From positions 145,612,257 to 145,676,256 of the forward strand of contig OY987298.1 in NCBI GenBank assembly GCA_963920635.1: DNA of 64,000 nt. Reading direction: 5' to 3'. Below the pieces are notes generated by a model that was not told where the DNA came from, did no database searches, and saw only the letters and a program-made list of their open reading frames with translations. Shown here one piece after another: positions 47,750-59,010 of the stretch; position 1 is the first letter of the stretch, and every line of letters starts with the position of its first letter. Origin of the DNA: Pseudeuparius sepicola (Eukaryota; Arthropoda; Insecta; Coleoptera; Anthribidae). The position numbers and the translations under genes are program-made.

Positions 47750-48290
47750 GTTTCAAGGCACTGAAGTTCAACTTTTTTTATGACTCATGTGGAATTGGAA
47801 ACTTCAGTGCCGAGGCACATATTATATATATTTTTTTTGAAATCGAAAAAATGTTTTATTGAGCAAGAAAATAACCATAACCATGAACCGACTGGCCGCG
47901 GCGTTGCTTGACTTTGACGATCGCTCTACCTAGGCCAAGTATGACGAGGCACGGCGCTTCTCAAAAGAAACTCCAACTATGCTGCCTATTGTGCAGCCTC
48001 CATGAAAATAGATTGATATTCAAACCTTCTATAATATTTATACTGAAAAATTGCGCGGCTATAGGTAACAATTTGGCAAGGTGTACGAAAAGTTAAAGGG
48101 GCCTTTATTGGCCGGGTTTTGAATATTTCGTCACTTTTGACGGGCCAGGGCTCCGCTTCTGACGTTTGATGTTTACATCTCGTCAAGGCCTACTTCTTGA
48201 AAAAATCGTACAATAATGGGCTACTTCGGTGCCGATTTCTGAGCTTTTAATGACGATTTTGAGACACTTCACTGCCGATTTCAAGAAAAC
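47750..48290. repeat. Hairpin-headed repeat B, copy 2
   Basis: A shorter head palindrome (GGCACTGAAGTTC ... GGAAACTTCAGTGCC), then ATATTTTTTTTGAAATCG and a body with CGTTGCTTGACTTTGACGAT and GGCCGGGTTTTGAATATTT, as at 32391-33010. Confidence 0.8.
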
Positions 48291-48514
48291 ATGTTTTTTT
48301 TTTCACACAAAAAATAAATGCTCTAGGGGAGCAATCACAACCTGTACTCATAACACAGTGTATATTGAAAATGTGTGGTTGTTTTCTCTTATATTTTTAC
48401 TCACAACTCACATTAAGTCCTCTCTAACCCACCAAACACGTTGCTTCCTCAAAAAAAACTTTGCTATTTCCAACCCGAAACCCACCATCCACGAAATCCT
48501 CTCAATTTTTTTTT

Positions 48515-48835
48515 CGACCTCGGTACCGGGCGCGAACGCACTAGTCGGCGCGCCCGTCCCCTCGCCCATTTTATAAACTCTTCGGTCGGCGGGAGGCCTT
48601 TTGCAACAACCAATATCGCAGGCGGCGGCGACCGGGGTTGCTTCACGGCGGCCCCAGGAATCTCAGTGGGCCAGGTGAGCGAGCGTCCGGGTTACGTCAC
48701 CGTCGCGTCGGCCGGACCGTTTTGATCGCGTAGCAGGCCGCGGCGGAGGCGGTCGCCATGGGAACGGTGCGGCGCGCGCCGCGCGCTCTCGTTTGTTTTT
48801 GTTATCGGTCAGTAGGCGCTGAGGCGAGGATGCGT
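48515..48835. promoter_or_regulatory. CpG island, candidate P450 promoter
   Basis: The most GC-rich block of the window (CGGCGCGCCCGTCCCC, GGTGCGGCGCGCGCCGCGCG). It includes GTTACGTCACCG, a CRE-like word. It lies about 3.4 kb upstream of the first P450 coding exon on the strand that would precede it. A non-coding first exon starting here would fit, but none was identified. Confidence 0.4.
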
Positions 48836-48886
48836 ATAGATAGGGTTGGTGATTGGTTGATATCGATCATATATTATGTATATACT

Positions 48887-49512
48887 CAAATTATTTTAAG
48901 AAGTCCTTACTGGGACTGTCAATTGGTAATTTCGATATCCTAAGTTGGCATCAATGCAGCAAAAAATGCAACCGGGTCATAAGTTCAGGTCAGTAACGAG
49001 CACATTTGCACTAATAACACGAAAAGTAACATGAACAAGAACAACACAGATGACGGTAAAACTCACAAAACGTAGAAAACACGCGAATATTTTCATTACC
49101 GAATGTTTGAACCAGTTTGAACGATCTGGAAAACCTTCACTGTCACTTTGACACACCGAAGCTAAATTTGCCTGAGTCCGCCCCTAGACGCTGCCAAAAG
49201 CAGCTGATTATTACAAAATACCAAAACGAAAGTGTTTCCATGACGTTTGAAATTATTATTAAAATGAGTTGTAGTCATAGTTATTTTTATTTGTAGCGGC
49301 ATAATCGTGATTGCAATAGGGTTTTTATTTTATTATGCTCTTTTTTTCGTATCACTTGGGTAACTTTTCACATCATAAATCAATGAGTGACGTCATTAAC
49401 TGGTTGAGACACATATACCAATGTTATACCCATGGTTAACAAAAAAATTCCTAGGGACTTTGTGGAGAATGTCATCTGACAAAATCGGGACTTCTTACAG
49501 TAATCGGGGTAT
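48887..49512. repeat. Dispersed repeat R1, longer copy
   Basis: Matches 14138-14593 and has about 170 bp more (from 49050, GACGGTAAAACTCAC to GAAAGTGTTTCC). A foldback end TACAGGGTGAG follows at its TA. Confidence 0.85.
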
Positions 49513-50082
49513 ACAGGGTGAGTTTTTTTCGATGACCACTATGGGGATCTCGTAAACTAGCAGAGCTTGAACAAAGATTAAATAATGGAGAAAGAATTGC
49601 GGTTTTGAATGCTCAATCTAATGCCCCTTTTGGATTTTTAAAAAAGTTCATGGCTCACTAGATATTTTGAAAAGAGTGATTTTTTGCTACTTCATCAGAT
49701 CTCTGAAACTCCGTTATTTCAGATTATACAGAAAAACTGTAGAGACATAAATGCAGATAATTTTGGGCTTAATAAGATAATCTAATCCAATTTTTTTATG
49801 TTGTTTGTGATTTTTGAGATATAACATAAACTTTTGTTTTTTTTAATGTAAATCATAGTTGGCTGTGGCCTTATCAAATCGGCCATTTTTTGAGCTTTCC
49901 AAAGATATAAAACTCGGCATAGTTATTATAAAAAATAAAAGAGCTATGGCTAATTTTCTGATTTTTTTTTAATTTTCACATAGTCAGCCATGGAATATTT
50001 TCATAATTAGGTTCTATTTTATAATTAGACATACTTCAAACTTTCAAATATTTCCAATATTTTATTTTTAGCTTTATATACA
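49510..50082. mobile_element. Half of the intron-8 type foldback element
   Basis: TACAGGGTGAGTTTTTTTCG through TAGTCAGCCATGGAATATTT matches the left arm of 16653-18105. The right half is missing; the next element begins at 50083. Confidence 0.85.
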
Positions 50083-51675
50083 TACAAGGTGAATCAGTTT
50101 TTTGTAGCAGGTGATAGATTTTCAAAAAATAGTCGCACACAAAATATGTGGACTTTCTTGAATATTTACCAAATTAGTTGAGATATACAGATATACGTTA
50201 TAACGGCGTGGGTTAGCATAAAAAATGTTAATATCTAACATCTTGCACAACCAGTAGCGGAGAAGTGGGTAATTGGTAAAATTATTTTTTGAAAAAAAAT
50301 GAATCGCCTTGTAATAAAAGTTGTTGATTTTTAACCGACTTCAAAAAAGGAGGAGGTTATCAATTCGGTTGTGTTTTTATTTTTTTTTTATGTTTGTTAC
50401 GTCGGAACTCCGTCATTTTAAACCGATTTGGACAATTCTTTTTTTTTTATTTGAAAGGGTATTCCTACAGAAAGGTCCCATTTAAATTTGAAGAAAAAAT
50501 TCCACCCCTAAGGGTGGACAAATAGAGGATGAAATTTCGTATTGTACCGATTTCGATGATTCTCTTTTTATTAGAAAGAGAGTACCTTAGAGGTAGCCCC
50601 ATTTAAATTTAAAGAAAAAATTTCACCCATAAGGGTGGAAAATTGGGGATGAAATTTCATATTGGACCGATTTTTAACAAAAAATTAAAACTGACTTCAA
50701 AAATTTGCCCGTATGCACACTCTAATAAAAATTTAAAAAAAAATTAACAAAAAATAACATACGTACGCACATTTCAACTAAAATTTCAGAAATATTTTTC
50801 TTTTTCTAAATTGAGTTATCTTTGGAGTCGGTGACAGTAAGTTATGATTATGATGTATGTAGCGGATATGATTTATTCATATCTAAATAGATTTAAATTT
50901 CTTGCCTTGGCTGTCACCAAATCCAAAGATAACTCAATTTAGAAAGAGAAAAATATTTCTAAAATTTTAGTTGAAATGTGCATACGGGCAAATTTGTGAA
51001 GTTGGTGTTATCTTTTGTTACTTTTTTTTAAATTTTAGTGGAGTGTGCATTTTTGAAGTCGATTTTAATTTTTTTTTAATTTTTTTTTGTAGATTTTAAT
51101 TGCAGACAAAAATGCCCTCTTGGTATTTGTTCGCATTTTTTGTTTTTTTTTGTATTATTTCGGGGTATTTCTGAAAAATTATCTAAAGAACTTGCTCCAT
51201 AAGTAAAACTTAATGTAGAAATTATGTGTGATAATTTTTCAGAAATGGCCCGAAATAATACAAAAAAAATGAAATTTCACATTAAACTATAACACATGCG
51301 AACAAATACCAAGAGGACATTTTTGTCTGCAATTAAAATCTACATAAAAAAATTTAATACCTTTTATTACAATACAAGGTGATTCATTTTTTTTCCAAAA
51401 ATTATTTTACCAATTACCCACTTCTCCGCCACTGGTTGTGCAAGATGTTCGATATTAACAGGTTTTATGCTAACCCATTTCGTTATAACGTATACCAAAT
51501 ATGACTTAAATATCTCAACTAGTTTGGTAAATATTCAATAAAGTCCACATATTTTACTTTAACACCCTGTAACTTTTCTATGAAGCCTTCAAAAGATATA
51601 GTTTATACGAAAAAGTGCGGTTATTGCGAAGTTGCGGATCTATCACCTGTCAAAGTCCTGCTACAAAAAGTCATA
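50083..51675. mobile_element. Foldback element, 1.6 kb
   Basis: Begins TACAAGGTGAATCAGTTTTT and ends CCTGCTACAAAAAGTCAT. The inverted arms include AAGTGGGTAATTGGTAAAAT / TTTACCAATTACCCACTTC. The interior contains ACCGACTTCAAAAAAGGAGG followed by AGGTTATCAATTCGG, a sequence I recall as a very common insect repeat. The dyad centre is near 50880. Confidence 0.8.
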
Positions 51676-52020
51676 TATTTTTTTAAATAGAAACCATAGT
51701 TCATATCTCAAAAACTACAAAAAAACTAATTATTCCATTCGATTCTTCGCCAAAAAATCTATAAAAATAGTTGATTAAATTTGTCGATATATATAAGTTG
51801 TAGCCAGGAGAGAGGTTTCCAAAAAATCGAAAATTTCAGTCCTGCGCCAATGCGCGGAAACTATGAAACTTATCTAAAATCTGATTGGTCCACCAAATTT
51901 CTCTTAAAAAAGTAGTACAGTGACGTGAAAACCGCAACCCTCTAGCTTTAATAATACCCGAGATTTTTGAGAAAAACATCCAAAAACTCCCAAAATGGGA
52001 CACCCTGTACATATATATCC
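51676..52020. repeat. Half foldback, unoccupied copy of a nested site
   Basis: From TAGAAACCATAGTTCATATC to GGGACACCCTGTAC, matching the right half of the element at 54905-57143 but without the insertion carried there. It shows GTCGATATATATAAGTTG where the other copy is split. Confidence 0.85.
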
Positions 52021-53040
52021 TATCTGAGTATAGAGGGTGTTTCCTAAACATGCTGCGAAAATTTAAGGGAATATATCCTTGGGTCAAAATAAAAAAAAAA
52101 CATCTATAGAATTGCTTCATTTACGAAATACGTGGTATTAAAGTTTTGTAAAAAAAAAACGTTTTTTATTACAATCTAAGAATTGTATGTCGATTTGTTT
52201 TCGAGAAAAAAGAAATAAAATTCAAACTTCAGAGACATGCAATAGTTCGTTTTTTTTTTTCGAAAACGATGCCATATAATATACCGAAAAAATCAAGGTA
52301 CCTACAAAAAAGTTTTATTACCTTGTAGGTCAGGGTAGATAATATTTGAGACCAAAAAAATCTAAAACAGCATGACACTCATTGGAAAAGGAATAAAATA
52401 TAGCAAAAATAACAAACCAAATAAACCCATAAAATGTGATAGGTAGGTACCATTCTTTTTGATTTTTGTTAGAAAAGCGCATTTTTGTCAATAATTGCAC
52501 TTTTTCAATAAGAGTTTCCGGAGAAAATACTAAAACTAAATCCATGCAATGTGGTATCGTTGGAAAGCTCTTCTTGTGCTCTTTCCACCGGTACTTAGCA
52601 AATTTTGATGATTTTTTTTAAACGTGATTTTCCAATGTGCATCACCCTGTATGATGTAGGTAAATTCGACAACTGTAATAACGGGGACTAAAACTACAAT
52701 AGCACTACTATTTTTTAGTAAAGAGACGTTTTTTTATATCTTCCATTGTACAGGGTGTAGTATATAGCGACCAAACTAACGCCTGTTTTTTCGTTTAAGA
52801 CTCAATGTACAGGGTGTTCACGAAATATTGGAGACCCCCCTTAACTTTATTATTTTTGACCGGAGGAAAAAGTGTTTTATATGAAAGTTTTAGAAAATTT
52901 TCTCAACTTTCTAATGCCGTTTTCAGATAGAAAATCGAACGTCACGTTTTCAAGATAGAGAACTAACTTGTGTTTTTTTAAATGGAACACCCTGTATATT
53001 ATTGAGTTTTTAGATTCTACGCTTCATTCCGATTACAACG
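52021..53040. other. Mixed foldback debris, no gene
   Basis: Contains several CAGGGTG-type ends (52650 CACCCTGTA, 52751 TACAGGGTG, 52809 TACAGGGTGTTC, 52990 CACCCTGTATATT) without clear partners. Confidence 0.5.
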
Positions 53041-53072
<32 letters not shown>

Positions 53073-53090
53073 TATATAATATGTTTTATA
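53040..53090. repeat. AT dinucleotide microsatellite
   Basis: Runs of (AT)n broken by AATATATATA. Confidence 0.9.
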
Positions 53091-53259
53091 TAGGTAAGTT
53101 TTGTGGTAGAAAATTTCATTTTAAAACAGGATTACACAAAAACTAAGGTGGCCATGAAACTAGAACTAAAACACATTTAAGAATATTTTTGATTTTTTCC
53201 AAGAGAAAAAAATCATTAGCATTTGCGAAAAAAGCCTAATAACGGCCATTGCGATAAAT

Positions 53260-53425
53260 ATTTTTAAATAATTTTTGTCTCAAAGTGTGTAATTACTTAG
53301 ATTAAAATTTGTATTGACCAAAAGTTTAAATTGTGTGTGTTGCTCGCTACAGATAAAAAAAGTCATATTATGGGTCAAAATGTTGAATCACTACGTACGT
53401 GCTGTACATTGAGTCTTAAACTAGC
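53260..53425. repeat. Copy of the 57.4-57.9 kb inner palindrome arm
   Basis: AGTAATTACTTAGATTAAAA-type sequence (here GTGTAATTACTTAGATT), GTTGCTCGCTACAG and ACGTGCTGTACATTGAGTC match 57700-57860. Confidence 0.75.
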
Positions 53426-53856
53426 TAATCTCCTAAAGTTTTGGCCAAGACTCCCCAACCCCTTTATCGTTGGATTGGCAAAAATAAAAAAAATATTGGG
53501 TTTTTCATTAAAAAAAGTAACTTGGGTTGACCACCCTGTATCAGGTTTAATAATTGATACATGTTTCCAAATATATTATTTTCTTAATAAAACTCTTGAA
53601 TTAGAAATAAAACATAACAATTTAGGTAAATAATGTATTATTTCAATTCCGCGATCATTACCATACCAGTGATGTAATTAATGATCACATATTAACATAT
53701 AAAAGAATTAGATGGTTATATCACTAGTCCACAGTCTATATTTGAGAATTCAATGCTTGCCAATACTAAAATGACATAATTTTTAAAATATTAACCAATC
53801 AGGTGATGATTTCAGCGATTTCACTAGTGGTATTTTTAGTGGTATTATTGGTGTGA

Positions 53857-53889
53857 CAGGGACCCTTTATTATTTTAAAATGTCCCTGG
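53857..53889. repeat. Short dispersed hairpin, copy 5
   Basis: CAGGGACCCTTTA, then TTATTT, then TAAAATGTCCCTGG; the second arm is diverged. Confidence 0.65.
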
Positions 53890-54900
53890 TGGTGTGACTA
53901 TTATCGATAATACCTTTCGTTAATTTTTACGAATTATAATCCCAAATCTGAAAATACTATGACTGCGCAGCAGAAGTTGTATTAGTATTGGGATTATAGT
54001 GAGCGATAAATTAAGCATGGTACAATTAAATTTATTACTGTAGGGGATATATTTATAATTTTTGTAGTTAATTTATTCCTAAGAAGTTTGGTTGTAAAAT
54101 TATGCCTACCTACACATGAATAATTAAATTATATGCAGTTGTTACATTCTTTTGTTAAATAGAATTTGTGGTACCTAATCAAGGTTGTTGGAGTTTATTC
54201 CAACAACCTTGGTACCTAATATATGCCTAATAATATAATACTTGTCATTAATTTATTAACTCATAATCCCAAAGCTGAAAATACCACGACTGCCCAACAG
54301 GAGTGTTCTCTTAGCATAATTGGTAAAATTACCGAATGGAATTATCGATTAACGATGAAAATTGTAGCTATTTTAATGGTTTTCATCATGTCTCATAGAA
54401 TACGGATGGCCATGAATTATTACTGAATAATACTGCCCAAAGGAACCTATATTTCCCGTGATACGTTTGTGAAAAAGTCCTCATTATCTGTCATAATACC
54501 TACCTATTTTATTTTTACAAATCTCCTAAAATTGATGTTGTTTGTGATTACCTCTACCTGGTTATTAAGTGTTACACTGTTATCGTGGAAAAAAGCTTCT
54601 ATGCCCCAAAATTTTGCAACGCATCCGCCAAAGATGCGCAAACGCATTTTATACGCAATATAGGCTTGTTCTGCAGTATTGCTTTCTTTATTGTCTGCAC
54701 TAATTGACAAGCGCAGGAAGCCATGAAAAAAGTTATGGGCATTTGTTTCGTTTTACAAAATATATACGAAACGCGCCGTCACCGATTGCACAGTTTTATT
54801 ACAGCGAAGTAACAGGCATAGTACAGGGTGGCCCACCCAATCGGAAAAAGTGCGTTACGAGGAGACAGGTTTACATAAAATCCTCATTCAAAAATTTGAT
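53890..54900. other. AT-rich interval, no gene recognised
   Basis: Short open frames only. A TACAGGGTGGCCCACCC end at 54823 has no partner nearby. A small inverted repeat CAAGGTTGTTGGA/TCCAACAACCTTG is at about 54180-54212. Confidence 0.5.
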
Positions 54901-55625
54901 GGTGTACAAAGTGTCCCATTTTGGGTGTTTTTGGGTGTTTTTCTCAAAAATCTCGGTCATTATTGAAGCTAGAGGGTTGCGGTTTTCACGTCACTGTAGT
55001 ACTTTTTTGAGAGGAATTTGGTCGACCAATCAGATTTTAGATAAGTTTTATAGTTTCCGCGCATTGGCGCAGGACTGAAATTTTCGATTTTTTGGAAACC
55101 TCTCTCCTGGCTACAACTTATATATATCGACAAATTTAATCGACTATTTTTATACAATTAGTTTTTTGGTAGCGTTAATAGTTTTTGAGATATGAACTAT
55201 GGTTTCCATTTAAAAAAATATATAACTTTGGTTCATATCTCAAAAACTATTGACGCTACCAAAAAACTAATTGTTCCATTCGATTCTACGCCAAAAAATC
55301 TATAAAAATAGTTGATTAAATTTGTCGATATACAGGGTGGCCCACCACGAACTGCATCGATCTATATATGGAAAACTAAAAGTAGGAAAATTCTGAAAAT
55401 TTGGCACCTCACCAATGTCGATGGGCGCTGCTCAACTAAAATATTTTGGTGAGTCTGGCACTTCCGGTTATACCGGAAGTCGATATCAACTTTCTTATCT
55501 CGAATTGAACACCCTATATATTACTGCATTTTTGGATTCTAGGCATCATTTTGGAACAAAAACATGCAACATGTCTTATGTCTAAATCCAACCGTTTTTG
55601 AGATATTTGCATTTTTCCGAAAAAA

Positions 55626-55744
55626 ATTACAGGTGCAGACCTAAAGTCAATTAGCAATTTATACGAGGAAACCGCAAAATTTCAAAACGAATTTTTGGCA
55701 TCGTGTAACAGAAGCCCTGACCTAGTGATCTCTGCTGAGAAATA
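55626..55744 (+). other. Exon-like ORF in foldback left arm
   Basis: After ATTACAG, a frame reads ADLKSISNLYEETAKFQNEF, LASCNRSPDLVI, SAEK and stop. The same frame is open in the inverted right arm (56625-56513) and in the second element (62174-62289), with only a few residue changes. I do not recognise the protein. Confidence 0.5.
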
Positions 55745-55756
55745 AATCCGTTCTTA

Positions 55757-56498
55757 TACAGGGTGTTCACAAAATATGAATAAAAATTACATTCAAAATG
55801 TGCTTAAATCTCGAAATTTTCAAACGGAAACCCCCATTTTTTTTTAATGCGATCTTATTCACCACTAAAAATGATGACAACTTCGTGTAAGGTTTCCTAT
55901 ACCTAAATGCAGCAATTTTCGAATAATTTACGAAAAACCCACTTTTCGCCCATAAAATGCGGGGTTTGCTTAACGCTTGGAAAATCATATTAGCCGTGGA
56001 CGTTGAAAAGACAATCGCGGCTGAGGAAATGTCACTTGGTTTATTAATTATTGCCAACAATAATGCCGGCGAGCTTAAATTACACAAACGAAGATTATTT
56101 AAATTTGTTCATTATCTACGGAGAATGCAACAAAGTAATATCAAGAACGTGCGACACAGAATCTTCGTTTGTGTAATTTAAGCGCGCCGGCATTATTGTT
56201 GACAATAATTTATAAACCAAGTGACTTCCTCAGACGCGATTGTCATTTCAACGTCCACGGCTAATATGATTTTCCAAGCGTTAAGCAAACCCCGGCATTT
56301 TATGGGCGAAAAGTGGGTTTTTCGTAAATTAACCGAAAATTACTGCATTTAGGTATAGGAAACCTTACACAAAGTTGTCATCATTTTTAGTGGTGAATAA
56401 GATCGCATTAAAAAAAAATTGGGGTTTCCATTTGAAAATTTCGAGATTTAAGCACATTTTGAATGTAATTTGTATTCATATTTTGTGAACACCCTGTA
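55757..56498. mobile_element. Nested foldback array, inner element
   Basis: Begins TACAGGGTGTTCACAAAATA and ends with its complement. The arms are about 300 bp, with GCCGGCGAGCTTAAATTACA near the centre. It lies exactly at the dyad centre of the middle element, between CCGTTCTTA and TAAGAACGG. Confidence 0.92.
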
Positions 56499-57142
56499 TA
56501 AGAACGGATTTATTTCTCAGCAGAGATCACTAGGTCAGGGCTTCTGTTACACGATGCCAAAAATTCGTTTTGAAATTTCGTGGTTTCCTCGTACAAATTG
56601 CTAATTGACTTTAGGTCTGCACCTGCAATTTTGTTTCGGAAAAATGCAAATATCTCAAAAACGGTTGAATTTAGACATAGGACATGTTGCATGTTTTTGT
56701 TCCAAAATGATGCCTAGAATCCAAAAATGCAATAATATACAGAGTGTTCCATTTGAGATAAGAAAGTTGATATCGACTTCCGGTATAACCGGAAGCGCCA
56801 GATTCACCAAAATATTTTAGTTGAGCAGCGCCCATCGGCATTGATGAGGTGCCAAATTTTCAAAATTTTCCTACTTTTAGTTTTTCATATATAGATCGAT
56901 GCAGTTCGTGGTGGGCCACCCTGTATATAAGTTGTAGCCAGGAGAGAGGTTTCCAAAAGATCGAAAATTTCAGTCCTGCGCCAATGCGCGGAAACTATAA
57001 AACTTATCTAAAATCTGATTGGTCCACCAAATTCTTCTCAAAAAAGTACTACAGTGACGTGAAAACCGCAACCCTCTAGCTTCAATAATGACCGAGATTT
57101 TTAAGAAAAACACACAAAAACACCCAAAATGGGACACCCTGT

Positions 57143-58892
57143 ACTCGGATTTTTTATACGGGGGTCGGTAAAAAAGTTATCGAAAAGAATTTTTTGCAAA
57201 ATAATAATAAAAAAAATACCTATACAACCATTAGAGAACCTTCAAGTAGTATTCGTGAATATTTAGTTTTTTTTTAATAAATTCTGTTTATAGCGGAAAT
57301 GAAAGTGATTTTGTCTATTTTACAACTTACACATAGGATTCCTTTTTTTAATTCCGATTCCAACGATATTATAATTTGACCTATTTATCTCCAACCGTTT
57401 CCGAGATATTTATCAGAGAAGCTCCATTAAGGTTCAATGTACAGCACGTGCGTGGTGATTCATTATTTTGATCCATAAAATGGCTTTTTTCGATCTGTGG
57501 AGAGCACGGCGATAAATAAACTATTGCCGTGGCAGCGAGCAACGCGCATAATTTTAAACTTTTGGTCAATACAAATTTTAATCTAAGTAATTACTCACAT
57601 TTTGAGACAAAAATTATTTAAAAATATTTATCACAATGGCCGTTATTATCAGTTGCGCAATAAGCCTAATAACTGTCATTGTGGTAAATATTTCTAAATA
57701 ATTTTTGTCTCAAAATGTGAGTAATTACTTAGATTAAAATTTGTATTGAACAAAAATTTAAAATTATGGGTGTTGCTCGCTACAGGTCGAAAAAAGCCAT
57801 TTTATGGGTTAAAATGTTGAATCACCACGCACGTGCTGTACATTCAGTCTTAAACTAGACAAGTACATGATCTTAAGGTCAGTGTCTGATGTTCGATCCG
57901 AGTAGGCCAAACAATAAAACCAAATTTATGACAATCAAGTCAGCCATAATAATAAAACTGACAATCAAGTATTCTGTATCCTTGTTTATGGAGGTTCGCT
58001 GTATGTACAAGTTCAATATTTCTATTTACCCGTCAGATTAGTCTTAAAATTTTGTTACTGAAACTGTTGCTAGTTACAGTTTTAAAAAATGTTTTTGAAA
58101 GAAGAGGGCTGCATTATTTTAAAGGTCTTTATCTAAAATGATAAAAGACGCGTAGAAACGTTGAGGGAGTAAGTATTCTCGGAAATATCCAAATAGAAAT
58201 GTTCCCAGTGCTTCATTTATATGTAAGCTGTAAAGAAGATTAAGATCGACAGGAAGTGTGATTAGCAAGAGAAAAATTATTGGGTTTAGAAGTAGTGAGG
58301 ACGAGAAAGAACCAATTTTAAATTATTTCAGAAGAACTAACGAAAAATCACAGAGATGCAGCGAGAGATTTATTTAAACTGTAACTAGTAACAGCTTCAG
58401 CAACAAAATTTTAAACTAATCTGACTGGTAAATAGGAATATTGAATTACCAGCCTACTTGATTGTCAGTTTTATTATCATGGCTGACTTGATTTGTCATA
58501 AATTTGGTGTTATTGTTTGGCCTACTCTGATCGAACATCAGACACTGACCATGAGACCATGTATCTAGTTTAATAGAGCTTCTCTGATAAATATCTCGGA
58601 AACGGTTGGAGATAAATGGTCAAATTATATATCGTTGGAATCAGAATTAAAAAACGAATCCTATAATGGGTAAATGGAATGTGCAAGTTGTAAAATAGAG
58701 AAAATCACTTTCATTTACGCTATTTATAACCAGAAGTTATTTCAAAAAACTAAATAATCGAGAATACTACTTGAAGGTTCTCTAATAGTTGTGTAGGCAA
58801 AAAAAATATTTCTTTTAATTTAAAAAAAAATGTTTTTTCGCGACAATTTTTTTACAGACCCCCTTATACAAAATCCGAGTACCCCATCGAAT
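57143..58892. mobile_element. Foldback element with inner palindrome
   Basis: Arms: GTACTCGGATTTTTTATACG at the left and TATACAAAATCCGAGTACC at the right, with inner arms of GTCAGTGTCTGATGTTCGAT type. A separate palindrome (57432-57846, TGTACAGCACGTGCG at its ends) sits in the left part. It shares a border with the array at 54905-57143. Confidence 0.8.
57432..57846. repeat. 415-bp palindrome inside the 57.1-kb element
   Basis: TGTACAGCACGTGCGTGGTG to CACCACGCACGTGCTGTACA, dyad centre near 57650. One arm is also found at 53260-53425. Confidence 0.85.
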
Positions 58893-59010
58893 TCCCCTTA
58901 ACTTTTACTACAATAACCGCGTAGTCCTATTTATTCTGTGATTGTGATTGTATCTAAAGACACTTTTCAAAACTGTTGCAAGTGTGACAACGCCTTACTT
59001 TGTTAGTATT
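58118..59010. repeat. Long inverted duplication, left copy
   Basis: Matches the reverse complement of 63113-64000 over its whole length with few differences, from TTAAAGGTCTTTATC to GCCTTACTTTGTTAG. Confidence 0.9.

Larger units (their letters stand above)
55331..56925. mobile_element. Nested foldback array, middle element
   Basis: Begins TACAGGGTGGCCCACCACGA and ends with its complement. The arms carry the module CTTCCGGTTATACCGGAAG, AACACCCTATATATT, and a short ORF ending in TAA. The same element, with the same inner element, is at 61960-63109. Confidence 0.92.
54905..57143. mobile_element. Nested foldback array, outer element
   Basis: Begins TACAAAGTGTCCCATTTTGG and ends CCAAAATGGGACACCCTGTA. 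The arms contain GCGCATTGGCGCAGGACTG and GAGAGGTTTCC; the dyad centre is near 55210. A complete second element (55331-56925) splits the right arm at a TA. Confidence 0.9.

Noticed and set aside
54704..55078. 124-codon ORF
   Set aside because: It runs through a foldback arm present in three places and is open by chance of the repeat.
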